From: Manihot esculenta
Taxonomy: Eukaryota > Streptophyta > Magnoliopsida > Malpighiales > Euphorbiaceae
Assembly (NCBI RefSeq): GCF_001659605.2
Contig: NC_035164.2
Span: forward strand, 20,430,000-20,493,999
Length of the DNA: 64,000 nucleotides
Reading direction: 5' to 3'
Shown: positions 44,575 to 55,504 of the stretch, piece by piece
How positions within the stretch are numbered: position 1 is the first letter of the stretch
Layout: every line of letters starts with the position of its first letter
Notes under the pieces: model-generated
What the model saw: the letters and a program-made list of their open reading frames with translations, nothing else
Databases searched by the model: none
What the model was told of the DNA's origin: nothing
Made by a program: the position numbers and the translations under genes

Positions 44575-45735
44575 GCCTGACTTATACCCGCCTTGTGGTC
44601 TAGGCATAAAATGCCTTAGAAACTTGTTGTGAAGCGGGACTAACACCTAGTCACTCGGTCCGGCGAACACTCGCCTTGTGGTCTGGGTATGAAATATCTT
44701 AGACTTCTTTTGAAGTGGGACTAACACCCAAATTATGAGCCTAGCAGATACCTGCCTTGTGGCCTTAGCATAAGATGCCTTAGTTAATCACGACTAACAC
44801 CCGGACATGTGCCTGGCGGATTTCCATCTTGTGGCTCGCCTGGCGGGTTCCCTCCTTCTAGCTTTGGAACTTTGATCAGGACTAACACCCAGATCTGTGC
44901 TTGGCGGGTTCCCACCTTGTGAATCGCTTGGCGGGTTCGCGCCTTGTGGCCTTGAAACTTTTGTTTATCGGGACTAACACTCAGTCAAGTCTTATGGTTT
45001 GTTGGCATAAAATGCCTTAGTTGGTTGGGACTAACACCCGAATATGTGGTTGGTGGGTTCCGCCTTGTGGCTCGTCTGGTGGGTTCCTGTATTATGGCTT
45101 TAATACTTTTGTTTATCAAGAGTAACACCTTGTTATGCCTTATGGCTTATTGGCATAAAATGCCTTAGTTGATCGGGACTAACACTCGGATATGTGCCTA
45201 GCGGATTCCCGCCTTGTGGCTCACCTGGCAAGTTTCTGCCTTCTGTCGTTGAAATTTTGATCGGGACTAACACCCGGATATGTGCCTGGCTGGTTCCCAC
45301 CTTGTGACTCGCCTAGCAAATTCTCACCTTGTGGCCTTGAAACTTTTGTTTATCAGGACTAACACCCGGTCATGCCTGGCAGATTCCCGCTTTGTGGCAT
45401 TGCGGGACTAACACCTAGATTATGGCCTGATGGATTCCCACCTTGTGGCCTTGTGGGACTAACACCCGGATTATGGATCGATGGATTTCCACCTTGTGGC
45501 CTTATAGGACTAACACCCAGATGGTGGTCTGATGGATTTCCACCTGGTAGTCTGGTATAAGATGCCTTGTTTAGCATGACTAACACCCGAATTATGGCCT
45601 AATGGATTCCCACCTTGTGGCCTTGTAGGACTAACACCTGAATTGTGACCTAATGGATTCCTACCTTGTGGCCTTGTGGGATTAACACCCGAATTATGGC
45701 CTAATGGATTCCCACCTTGTGGTATTTGATGAATG
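44575..45735. repeat. Minisatellite with 16 copies of a GACTAACACCCGG-type unit
   Basis: Anchor positions run from 44638 to 45680 with spacings 81, 73, 88, 92, 57, 91, 57, 88, 92, 49, 51, 51, 70, 51, 51. The right part is a regular 51-bp array. The left part alternates about 57 and 90 bp with an inserted GGCATAAAATGCCTTAG block. Each unit also carries CCTTGTGGC. Tat-type elements are known to hold tandem repeats near their 3' ends, so it may belong to F. Confidence 0.9.
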
Positions 45736-45796
45736 CTTTATAATATTTTTAAAGAAGGCAACCCCATTGTCCTTTGTCATTGAATAATGCAATCAA

Positions 45797-46313
45797 CTAT
45801 GAGACACTAAAAATAATTGACTTCTGTATACCTATTTCTGCGATGGTTTTCAGGGTCATCATCACAGCTTCGTACTTGGCTACATTGTTGGTAGCATTGA
45901 AGGCGAACTTTGTCCCATAACGAAGCTTTATCCTGGTTTGACTCTGCAGGAGGATTCCAATTTTAGAACCCCCAGCTCTGTAAGCACCAAACCTTCCACT
46001 CCTCAATAGGCGATGCGGGCAATCCCGAAATCTCCAATGGCAAAGTCATCTCAGCGATCAAATCGGCTATCACCTGAGCCTTCATTACTCTTCTTAGGAT
46101 ATACCTGATATCGAAGGCTAATAGTATCACCACCCAGGTGGACAGTCGCCCTGATAATTTTGGCCTATATAATACTCTTCGCAACGGATAATCTGTTCTA
46201 ATTACTATGGTGTATGACTCAAAATGGGGATGCAGCTTCATTGCAGGCATCATGACTGCCAATGCCAATTTTTCAAGAGGAGGATAGTTCAATTTTGCCC
46301 CCTTTAAGACTTG
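45797..46313 (-). pseudogene. RNase H region of Tat-type element F
   Basis: 45963-46292 reads YPPLEKLALAVMMPAMKL, IVIRTDYPLRRVL and SGRLSTW, matching the end of reverse transcriptase/RNase H in the Tat (Ogre/Retand-like) lineage. 45797-46006 reads KFAFNATNNVAKYEAVMMTL in another frame, the second RNase H typical of this lineage. Integrase is missing: the minisatellite follows directly. Chromovirus H separates this from the rest of F. Confidence 0.8.
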
Positions 46314-46318
46314 GCTGG

Positions 46319-47842
46319 TGTAATACCCGGCTAGACTCCGGTATCGAAATTCCTACCGTCCGGTGGAATCTCGGATGTCGGAAGCCTCTAGTAGGGTAAA
46401 ACCATGTTTTCATAAAATGTTTTAATGTGTTTTATGTTTTAAGCATGAAAGAAAATGAGTTTTTGCACGAAAATAGCATTGGAGGAAAACTCAGGTTCGG
46501 CCGCCGAACCTCAAGTTCGGCCGCCGAACATGCATGCGTTGCGGGTGTGCTTTAGGCCCCCGAAAGCTTAAGTGAGGGAAGTCCAGGTTCGGCCGTCGAA
46601 CCTCAAGTTCGGCCGCCGAACATGGCATGCATGAGGAGGCACATTCGGCCCCCGAACGTGGTCTGGCCAGCCACTATAAAAGGGTCCCTTAGCCGAAAAC
46701 GGGCGAGCTTTTTCCCCATTTTCGGCCAAGGTGAGTCTCCGCCGCCCCTCACCCATCTTTGGCGTCTTTCCTCTAGATCTTTCAAGGTTTTCATTTGTTT
46801 TAACTTTATTTTGAAGATTTGAGCTTTTGAGCTGCTTCGGTGTTGTCAGAGTTCAGCAGTGAGTTCAACTGCTTCGGTGTTGTCAGAGTCAACCAGAGGT
46901 GAGTGGAACTAAACTTAATCTTTTAAATTGAGAAAATTAAATGTTTTATCATGTTTCATGCATCATGATTATGCAATAGGATGATTGCATTAGTTTCACG
47001 AATATGCCACATTGCATCGATTGTTGTTGATGTGGGCGAATGTTGGATGACCCAATTAGTCCATGACAGGAAGACCAGGACCCCATTCTATGGCCTGGCA
47101 CGGTTATGGGACTCGAAGACCAGGAGCCCAGAGGAGGCCCTGGGGCAATGGTAAGTAATGTATGTTATGACAGGAAGACCAGGACCCCATGCTACGGCCT
47201 GGCACAATGTTAGCTAGGACTAATTGGTGACAAGTTCACCCAACCCTTCTGTGAATTGTCTGTGTTATGATGCATTTCATTGGAGCATAGTGTTAATATG
47301 TTTTATAGTTCTACTCACTGGGCTTTTAGCTCACCCCTCTCCCTTTACCCCCAGGCTTGCAGGTACAGTATAGTGCGAGAGTCCGGATAGAGTAAAGAAG
47401 TCATGCTTATGTAATAGCTAGCAATGGACATGATCGAATTGTAATGTAATGTCTTAATCAGTATAGTTATGTAATGAGATGATATATATATGGATGTTAG
47501 AGGTGTGCTTGACCGTAGATGTTGTTATCCCTTTTAATACATGATCGTAGAGATTTTATGATGTTTATGTAAACCAACTCGACATATGTTATGTCACCCA
47601 TTTGGGGGCACTGATGAGATCCCACGGAGGGATCAATGTTTATAAGTTATGTTATAGTGCATGCACAGGTTGAGTTGGCATATGAATGGAAAGAAAAGTT
47701 TTAATTTTTTTATGTATGTTGTTGATCATGTATGGGATTAAGCAGGTTCACAGGATGCATGTTAGGCTTGCTACGGGTCCCGGCGGCCTTAAGTCGACCC
47801 GGATCCTAGCGCCGGTAGCGGTCCGATTTTCGGGTCGTTACA
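46319..47842 (+). repeat. 5' LTR of element H, internally deleted (1524 bp)
   Basis: TATA box 46675-46682. Donor-like sequences have intron first bases at 46731 (AAG|GTGAGT) and 46899 (AG|GTGAGT). Relative to the 3' LTR it lacks 53699-54486 or so, including the second donor and the second palindrome cluster. At the breakpoint it has a duplicated TGCTTCGGTGTTGTCAGAG block. Confidence 0.95.
46675..46682 (+). promoter_or_regulatory. TATA box in 5' LTR of element H
   Basis: TATAAAAG, conserved with the LTRs of A and (as TATAAAG) G. Palindromes TTCGGCCGCCGAA lie just upstream (46495-46625). Confidence 0.7.
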
Positions 47843-47845
47843 GAA

Positions 47846-47857
47846 TGGTATCAGAGC
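47846..47857 (+). other. Primer-binding site of element H
   Basis: TGGTATCAGAGC, 3 nt after the LTR; initiator-Met tRNA type. Confidence 0.92.
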
Positions 47858-48072
47858 ACTAGGTTCATATGGTCGGACCTAGAGTGTCGGGCTCATAGAT
47901 GTTATAGAAGGTCAAGCACAATAGGAAAGATCATGTCCACTAGGATAGGATGTGGAGTCCTGTCTTGTATGATGATGTGAAATGCCATGATGATATGCAT
48001 GTGCATTAATGATATGCTATGATATGTGATGTGTGATGCGGGTTCATGTGTGCCCACATGAACCATATGGTG

Positions 48073-48104
48073 CTAATGTTTGTGCTATGTGTGCTGTTTT
48101 TCAG
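48073..48104 (+). other. Predicted branch site and 3' splice site before gag (element H)
   Basis: CTAAT at 48073-48077 and GTGCTGTTTTTCAG ending at 48104; the gag ATG follows at 48113. Conserved in A and G. Confidence 0.5.
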
Positions 48105-48112
48105 AAAGCAGG

Positions 48113-51100
48113 ATGAGAGGAACTCGTCGATCTGCACGATTGACTAGAGTACCACCTGAGGATGAGGGCACGAGCGCCCGTCCTCCAGCATTGCCGAGGG
48201 CAATGTCTAGTAGGTCTAGCAGAGAAAGAGCAGCAAGAGACCCTAGGAGGTCTTTGGATCTGGGTAGGAGCAGATCAGTTAGAGGAACAGTTCAGGGCAG
48301 AATGTCAGAGGAAGTGGGGGACTAGATGGATGTAGAGCAGAGGAGGGATGGCAGTTTGGGAGTTAGCATGTCGGAAGAAGGTATGGGAGAGTCCTAAGGA
48401 GGCACTCAGGCCTCGGGATTTGTTCAGCCACCCCACTACCCACACTTCTCACAACATCCTGGGTATTCGATGGGAGGTACATCGGATTACCCTAGCTTCA
48501 CCCCTTATCCCACACGGATGCCATACCCACCATACTACCCACCATATTCACAATACCCAATGTATCCACCCCCACCATACTATCCAAATCCAGCAAACCC
48601 TACCTCAGAAAATGTTGCACCACCTCCACCACCTACAGAACCAGCAGCCCCAGTTGCTCAACCTTCTAGACCTAGCTCAGCCAGTGGGAGCAAGGTCAAG
48701 ATGACTGAATACATGAAGCTGGGTGCTCCCCAGTTTGAGTCAGGTGATGACCCGTTTGTGTATCTTGAGAGGGTCAAGACTATTACAGAGGAGTTAGGGG
48801 CTGATGATAGTAGAGCCATTCAGATGGTCGGGTTCACGCTTAAGTGCAAGAAGGCACGAGAGTGGTTCAAGAATTATGTGAACCCGAGAGTGGACAGCAT
48901 GTCTTGGGAAGAGTTTGCAAACGAGTTTGCAAGTTGGGCTTTTCCCGATTGTTCAAGGGAGCTGAAAATGATAGAGTTTGAACAGTTGAGGCAAACGGAT
49001 GAAATGAGTGTAGAGGAGTACACCGACATATTCTTGGAGCTGTTGCCTTTTGCTAGGCAGAGTCTGGATACAGATTCGAAGAGGTCAAGGAGGTATGTCA
49101 TGAAACTTCATTCCAGGTATTCCTCCTTGATTCAGTCCGTGGACAGGGAGAGCTTCCATGCCATAGTAGATATGGCCAGGAAAATGGAGGCCAGTGCCAT
49201 CATTCAGGGGACAGTTAAGCAGACAGTGGCACAGCCTTCGGGTTCTAAAACTCCAGGTGGGGGAAGATTAGATCCTTCTACCCTGAGTGCAGCAGCTTCA
49301 GGCAGTAAGAGATGGGGTAAGCCCAAGGGTAAGAAGAATAAGTTCTGGAATAAAGTCAAGTCTAATCTGGGATTTGGGAGTGGCTCAAGCTCTGGTGCGG
49401 ACAATGCAGTTTGTGCGAAGTGTGGTAAGCCACACAGGGGAGTATGTCGGTTTGGGACGAACGCCTGTTTCAGATGTGGTCAGGAGGGGCATATGGCTCG
49501 AGAATGTCCAAGAGCAGTCCCGATGGCTCAGTCCCAGCAGACAGCCTCAGGCAGTGTAGCGCAGCCAGCAGCTCCAGCCATGACTCAGGCCAGTGGCAGA
49601 GGCAGAGGGAGAGGAGCAGCCTCTTCTTCAGCGGGTTTCAGAGGTGAAGGTCCATCAGCTCCAGCACGGATCTTCACAATGACACAGCAGGAGGCAGATG
49701 CATCTAACACCGTGGTGGCAGGTAACTTAATCATTGGTTGTTCAGATGTGTATGCCTTGATGGACCCTGGTGCATCTCATTCTTTTATTGCTCCGAGAGC
49801 CGTGGGGAGGTTAGGTCTGATGACTTCTGGGTTAGAGTGTCCTCTCTGGGTCAGTGGACCCAAGTGTGATCCATCAGTGGCAGAGTCAGTCTGCCAATGT
49901 AGTCCTGTGTTTGTTGAGGGAAGATGCTTGTCCGCCGACCTAGTGGTTCTAGATTTGACAGATTTTGATGTCATTCTAGGGATGGACTGGTTATCTACCC
50001 ATGGTGCTACCTTGGACTGCAGGGACAAGGTAGTCAGGTTCAGAGGTCAGGATGGGTCTGAGGTCGTCTTCAGAGGAGACAGGAGGGGTACACCTAGAGG
50101 TCTGATATCAGCTCTTCAGGCTCGTAGGTTGCTCAGGAGGGGATGTCAGGGGTATTTGGCTCATGTGAGAGAGCTTAGCAGTCAGGTTAGAGAGCCCGCC
50201 TCGATGCCAGTGGTTAGAGAGTTCTTAGATGTGTTCCCAGACGAGCTGCCAGGTTTACCACCTGCTAGGGAGATAGAGTTCGAGATAGAACTAATGCCTG
50301 GAACCCGACCGATCTCTATCCCTCCCTACAGGATGGCGCCAGCAGAATTGAAAGAGTTGAAGGAGCAGTTGCAGGAGCTGGTAGACAAGGGCTTCATCCG
50401 ACCGAGTACCTCACCCTAGGGTGCTCCAGTTTTGTTCGTGAGAAAGAAGGATGGATCCCTTAGACTTTGTATCGACTACAGGCAGTTGAACAAAGTCACT
50501 ACCAAGAACAAGTACCCTTTGCCAAGGATCGACGATCTATTCGACCAGCTAGCAGGAGCGGGCTGTTTCTCCAAAATAGATCTGAGATCTGGGTACCATC
50601 AGTTGAGGATCAGGGAAGAGGACGTGCCAAAGACAGCTTTCAGGACCAGATATGGGCATTTTGAGTTCCTTGTGATGCCGTTCGGGTTAACCAACGCCCC
50701 TGCAGCATTCATGGATCTCATGAATAGAGTGTTTAGCCAATACCTGGATCACTTTGTTATTGTCTTCATAGATGATATCTTAGTGTATTCCAGGAATGCA
50801 GAGGAGCATGCCCATCATCTGAGGTTGGTTCTACAGACCTTGAGGGAACATGGCTTGTATGCCAAGTTCTCCAAGTGTGAGTTCTGGCTGAGGAGCATTT
50901 CGTTCTTGGGGCATGTAGTGTTAGAGAATGGGATAGAGGTGGACCCCAAGAAGACAGAAACTGTGGCTAACTGGCCTAGACCCACTTCAGTGACGGAGAT
51001 CAAGAGTTTCTTGGGTTTGGCAGGTTACTACAGGAGGTTCGTTCAGGACTTCTCGAAAATAGCAACTCCTCTGACCAGACTAACCAGGAAGAATCAGAAG

Positions 51101-53107
51101 TTTGTGTGGACCAACCAGTGCGAAGAGAGTTTTGAAGAGCTTAAGAAGAGGTTGACTTCAGCACCAGTTTTAGCTCTGCCATCTAGTGATGAGGACTTTA
51201 CAGTCTTTTGTGATGCGTCCCGTGTGGGACTGGGTTGTGTACTGATGCAAAATGAGAGGGTGATTGCTTATGCTTCGAGGCAGCTAAAGAAGCATGAGTT
51301 GAATTACCCCACACATGACCTTGAGATGGCAGCAGTAATCTTTGCACTCAAGATGTGGAGGCACTACCTCTATGGGGTAAAATGTGAGATCTTTACAGAT
51401 CATAAGAGCCTGCAATACATCCTGAGTCAAAGAGATTTGAACTTGAGACAGAGGAGATGGGTAGAGCTGCAGAGTGACTATGATTGCAAGATTCAGTATC
51501 ATCCGGGTAAGGCGAATGTCGTGGCAGACGCCCTAAGCCGGAAGTCATTAGGCAGTCTATCCCACATCACGGCAGAGAGGAGACCAGTGGTGAAGGAGTT
51601 TTACAAGCTCATTGATGAAGGTCTACGGTTGGAGTTGTCTGGTATAGGTGCCTTGGTTGCTCAGATGAAAGTGACACCCGTGTTTCTGGAGCAGGTGGCT
51701 CAGAAACAGCATGAGGACCCAGAGTTAGTGAAGATTGCCAGGACTGTTTAGTCAGGCAAGGACAGTGAGTTCAGATTCGACAATAAGGGGATCCTCCACT
51801 ATGGGAGTCGTTTGTGTGTACCAGATGACATAGGGCTAAAAGGAGACATTATGAGAGAGGCTCATAATGCAAGATACAGCATTCACCCCGGGGCCACCAA
51901 GATGTATCAGGATTTGAAAAAGGTTTATTGGTGGCCAGCTATGAAGAGAGAAGTGGCACAGTTTGTGTCAGCCTGCGAAGTGTGTCAGAGGGTGAAGTTG
52001 GAACATCAGAAGCCGGCTGGAATGCTTAACCCACTACCTATTCCAGAGTGGAAATGGGAGAATATAGCTATGGACTTCGTAGTGGGGTTACCGGCGACGT
52101 CCAACAGATTGGACTCCATATGGGTGATTGTGGACAGACTCACCAAATCTGCTCACTTCATCCCTGTCAGGAGTGGCTACTCTGTGGACAAATTGGCGCA
52201 GGTGTATGTTGAAGAGATAGTCAGACTGCATGGGGTTCCTGTTTCTATAGTGTCAGATAGAGGACCCCAGTTCACCTCCAGGTTTTGGAGGAGTCTGCAG
52301 GATGCCATGGGTACCAGGTTGGATTTTAGCACTGCCTTCCATCCACAGACAGACGGACAGTCAGAGAGGACCATCCAGACCATAGAGGATATGCTAAGAA
52401 TGTGTGTGCTGGACTTTGGCGGATCTTGGAGGTAGCATCTACATTTGGTGGAGTTTGCCTACAACAATAGCCATCATGCTAGCATCGGGATGGCTCCATA
52501 TGAAGCTTTATATGGGAGGAAGTGCAGGTCACCTGTTTGCTGGGAAGAAGTTGGAGAAAAGGCCTTGGCAGGGCCTGAGCTAGTAAAGATCACCAGCAGG
52601 GTGGTACCCTTAATCAGAGAAAGAATCAAGACTGCTGCAAGCAGACAGAAGAGTTATGCAGACATCCGCAGAAGGCAAGTAGAGTTTCAGGAGGGGGATC
52701 TGGTATTGCTCAAGGTGTCTCCGATGAAAGGAGTGGTTCGGTTCGGAAAGAAGGGTAAGTTGGCTCCGCGGTACATCGGACCCTTTGAAGTCCTACAAAG
52801 GATTGGGAATGTATCGTACAAGCTGGATTTACCTGCTTCAATGGAGAGAATCCATCCGGTTTTCCATGTTTCTATGTTGAGAAAGTTCGTGTCAGATCCG
52901 GGCAAGGTTCTTAGTGAGCCTGATGTGGAGATCCAAGAGGATCTCACCTATGTTGAGCAGCCGGTACGGATCCTAGACACCCAGATCAGAAAGCTAAGGA
53001 ACAAGGAAATCCCGATGGTGAAGGTCCTTTGGAACCACCACAATCTGGAAGAGTGCACTTGGGAGACACGGGAGTCTATGCTCCGGCAATATCCTCATCT
53101 CTTTTAA
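48113..53107 (+). pseudogene. Gag-Pol polyprotein of element H, five in-frame stops
   Basis: One continuous frame aligned end to end with the A polyprotein but stopped at 48323 (TAG), 48395 (TAA for CAA), 50417 (TAG for TGG, in the reverse-transcriptase fingers), 51749 (TAG for CAG) and 52433 (TAG for CAG, integrase). No frameshift is seen. Domains are otherwise well kept: CCHC knuckle [14 protein letters not shown], protease [13 protein letters not shown] of reverse transcriptase, FCDAS of RNase H, integrase finger and [12 protein letters not shown] and the chromodomain-like end CTWETRE. Four of the stops are C-to-T or G-to-A changes relative to A. It cannot make full-length protein. Confidence 0.95.
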
Positions 53108-53167
53108 GGTTAGTCTCTGTGTGTTTTATGTGTGTGATGTGATGATTCTATGCAAGTGCTAGTTGAG

Positions 53168-53204
53168 GAACATTCGGGGACGAATGTTCTTAAGGGAGGG
53201 AGAA
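53168..53204 (+). other. Hairpin and polypurine tract of element H
   Basis: GAACATTCG (53168-53176), 4 nt, CGAATGTTC (53181-53189), then AAGGGAGGGAGAA (53192-53204) adjoining the LTR. The same order is present in G. Confidence 0.85.
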
Positions 53205-55499
53205 TGTAATACCCGGCTAGACTCCGGTATCGGAATTCCTACCGTCCGGTGGAATCTCGGATGTCGGAAGCCTCTAGTAGGGTAAAACCATGTTTTCATA
53301 AAATGTTTTAATGTGTTTTATGTTTTAAGCATGAAAGAAAATGATTTTTTGCACGAAAATAGCATTGGAGGAAAACTCAGGTTCGGCCGCCGAACATGCA
53401 TGCGTTGTGGGTGTGCTTTAGGCCCCCGAAAGCTTAAGTGAGGGAAGTCCAGGTTCTGCCGCCGAACCTCAAGTTCGGCCACCGAACATGGCATGCATGC
53501 GGAGGCACATTCGGCCCCCGAACGTGGTCTGGCCAGCCACTATAAAAGGGTCCCTTAGCCGAAAACGGGCGAGCTTTTTCCCCATTTTCGGCCAAGGTGA
53601 GTCTCCGCTGCCCCTCACCCATCTTTGGCGTCTTTCCTCTAGATCTTTCAAGGTTTTCATTTGTTTTAACTTTATTTTGAAGATTTGAGCTTTTGAGCAA
53701 AGTTTTGGAGCTTGGAGGTTCAAGAACCCAATCTCTCCCAACTTCGAGTTTAGGTCGTCTCTCTCTCTCGATCTTCAAGAGGTAAGAGCCGATCTTAAGC
53801 TCATTGCATGTTTTAAGTAAGTTTTAAGTAGATCTATGGGATAGAATGCATGTTTAGGTTATGGTTATGCTTTTGGAGTTTATGGGTATAAATGTATGTT
53901 CATGAACAATGTGAGTTGCTTGATGTGTTGTAGATGGGGTTTATGATGGTTTGAGGCCCCTAGGAACATGTATGCTTGTGTTTGTGTGTTGTAGAATAGG
54001 TTTGATGCATGTTGGAAAGGTTTTGAGGCGAAATGTGCATAGGGAGCCAAGTTTCTGCCCTTTGGCAGAAACCAGGTTCGGCAGCCGAAGGACTTTCGGC
54101 CGCGGAACATGGCTGGGGAGGCAGCCTTTCGGCTGTCGAAGCTTGCCCCCGAAAGGAGACTTTCGTCTCTGTCTGGCAGTTTCGGCCGCCGAAGGTGCCG
54201 CCGAACATGCATGAGTTTCGTCTCTGTCTAGGAGTTTCGGCCGCCGAAGGTGCCGCCGAACTTGCCTGACTTTCGGCTCTGGAGGGACTTTTGGCCGCCG
54301 AACCTGCCGCCGAAAGTGCCCTGTCCAGGCCTTCCTTGCATGTTTTCCTATGGTTGTTTCATGATGTTTTAGGGGGTTTTTGGGGAGTAGTTTATAGTTA
54401 TGTTCAGGTATGTTTGGTCCCTCATTTGAGTCCACCTGTGTAGGTTCGGACCCGAGGAACCGAGGACCCCAGCAGTGAGTTCAGCTGCTTCGGTGTTGTC
54501 AGAGTCAGCCAGAGGTGAGTGGAACTAAACTTAATCTTTTAAATTGAGAAAATTAAATGTTTTATCATGTTTCATGCATCATGATTATGCAATAGGATGA
54601 TTGCATTAGTTTCACGAATATGCCGCATTGCATCGATTGTTGTTGATGTGGGCGAATGTTGGATGACCCAATTAGTCCATGACAGGAAGACCAGGACCCC
54701 ATTCTACGGCCTGGCACTATGTAAGGAAAGACCAGGACCCCATTCTATGGCCTGGCACGGTTATGGGACTCGAAGACCAGGAGCCCAGAGGAGGCCCTGG
54801 GGCAATGGTAAGTAATGTATGCTATGACAGGAAGACCAGGACCCCATGCTACGGCCTGGCACAATGTTAGCTTGGACTAATTGGTGACAAGTTCACCCAA
54901 CCCTTCTTTGAATTGTCTGTGTTATGATGCATTTCATTGGAGCATAGTGTTAATATGTTTTATAGTTCTACTCACTGGGCTTTTAGCTCACCCCTCTCCC
55001 TTTACCCCCAGGCTTGCAGGTACAGTATAGTGCGGGAGTCCGGATAGAGTAAAGAAGTCATGCTTATGTAATAGCTAGCAATGGACATGATCGAATTGTA
55101 ATGTAATGTCTTAATCAGTATAGTTATGTAATGAGATGATATATATATGGATGTTAGAGGTGTGCTTGACCGTAGATGTTGTTATCCCTTTTAATACATG
55201 ATCGTAGAGATTTTATGATGTTTATGTAAACCAACTCGACATATGTTATGTCACCCATTTGGGGGCACTGATGAGATCCCACGGAGGGATCAATGTTTAT
55301 AAGTTATGTTATAGTGCATGCACAGGTTGAGTTGGCATATGAATGGAAAGAAAAGTTTTAATTTTTTTATGTATGTTGTTGATCATGTATGGGATTAAGC
55401 AGGTTCACAGGATGCATGTTAGGCTTGCTACGGGTCCCGGCGGCCTTAAGTCGACCCGGATCCTAGCGCCGGTAGCGGTCCGATTTTTGGGTCGTTACA
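53205..55499 (+). repeat. 3' LTR of element H (2295 bp)
   Basis: Carries both palindrome clusters (about 53381-53525 and 54075-54320), donors at 53597, 53782 and 54515, and a GAAGACCAGGACCCC repeat (54680-54865) with one more unit than the 5' copy. It lacks a 20-bp palindrome unit present at about 46510 in the 5' LTR. Confidence 0.95.
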
Positions 55500-55504
55500 G
55501 CTGG

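Larger units (their letters stand above)
46319..55499 (+). mobile_element. Element H: full-length chromovirus with a dead polyprotein
   Basis: 5' LTR 46319-47842, primer-binding site, gag-pol 48113-53107, polypurine tract, 3' LTR 53205-55499. Target duplication GCTGG is at 46314-46318 and 55500-55504. It is the same family as A. The LTRs differ by about 1% in the parts they share, but the 5' LTR is 771 bp shorter through an internal deletion. Inserted in Tat relic F. Confidence 0.96.

Noticed and set aside
45359..45586. 75-codon GGNPS repeat protein as a real gene
   Set aside because: The repeat unit is a multiple of three, so open frames are expected; kept only as an observation.
44575..45735. 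A CRISPR-like array
   Set aside because: The units are tandem and variable in length with related spacers, in a plant genome.
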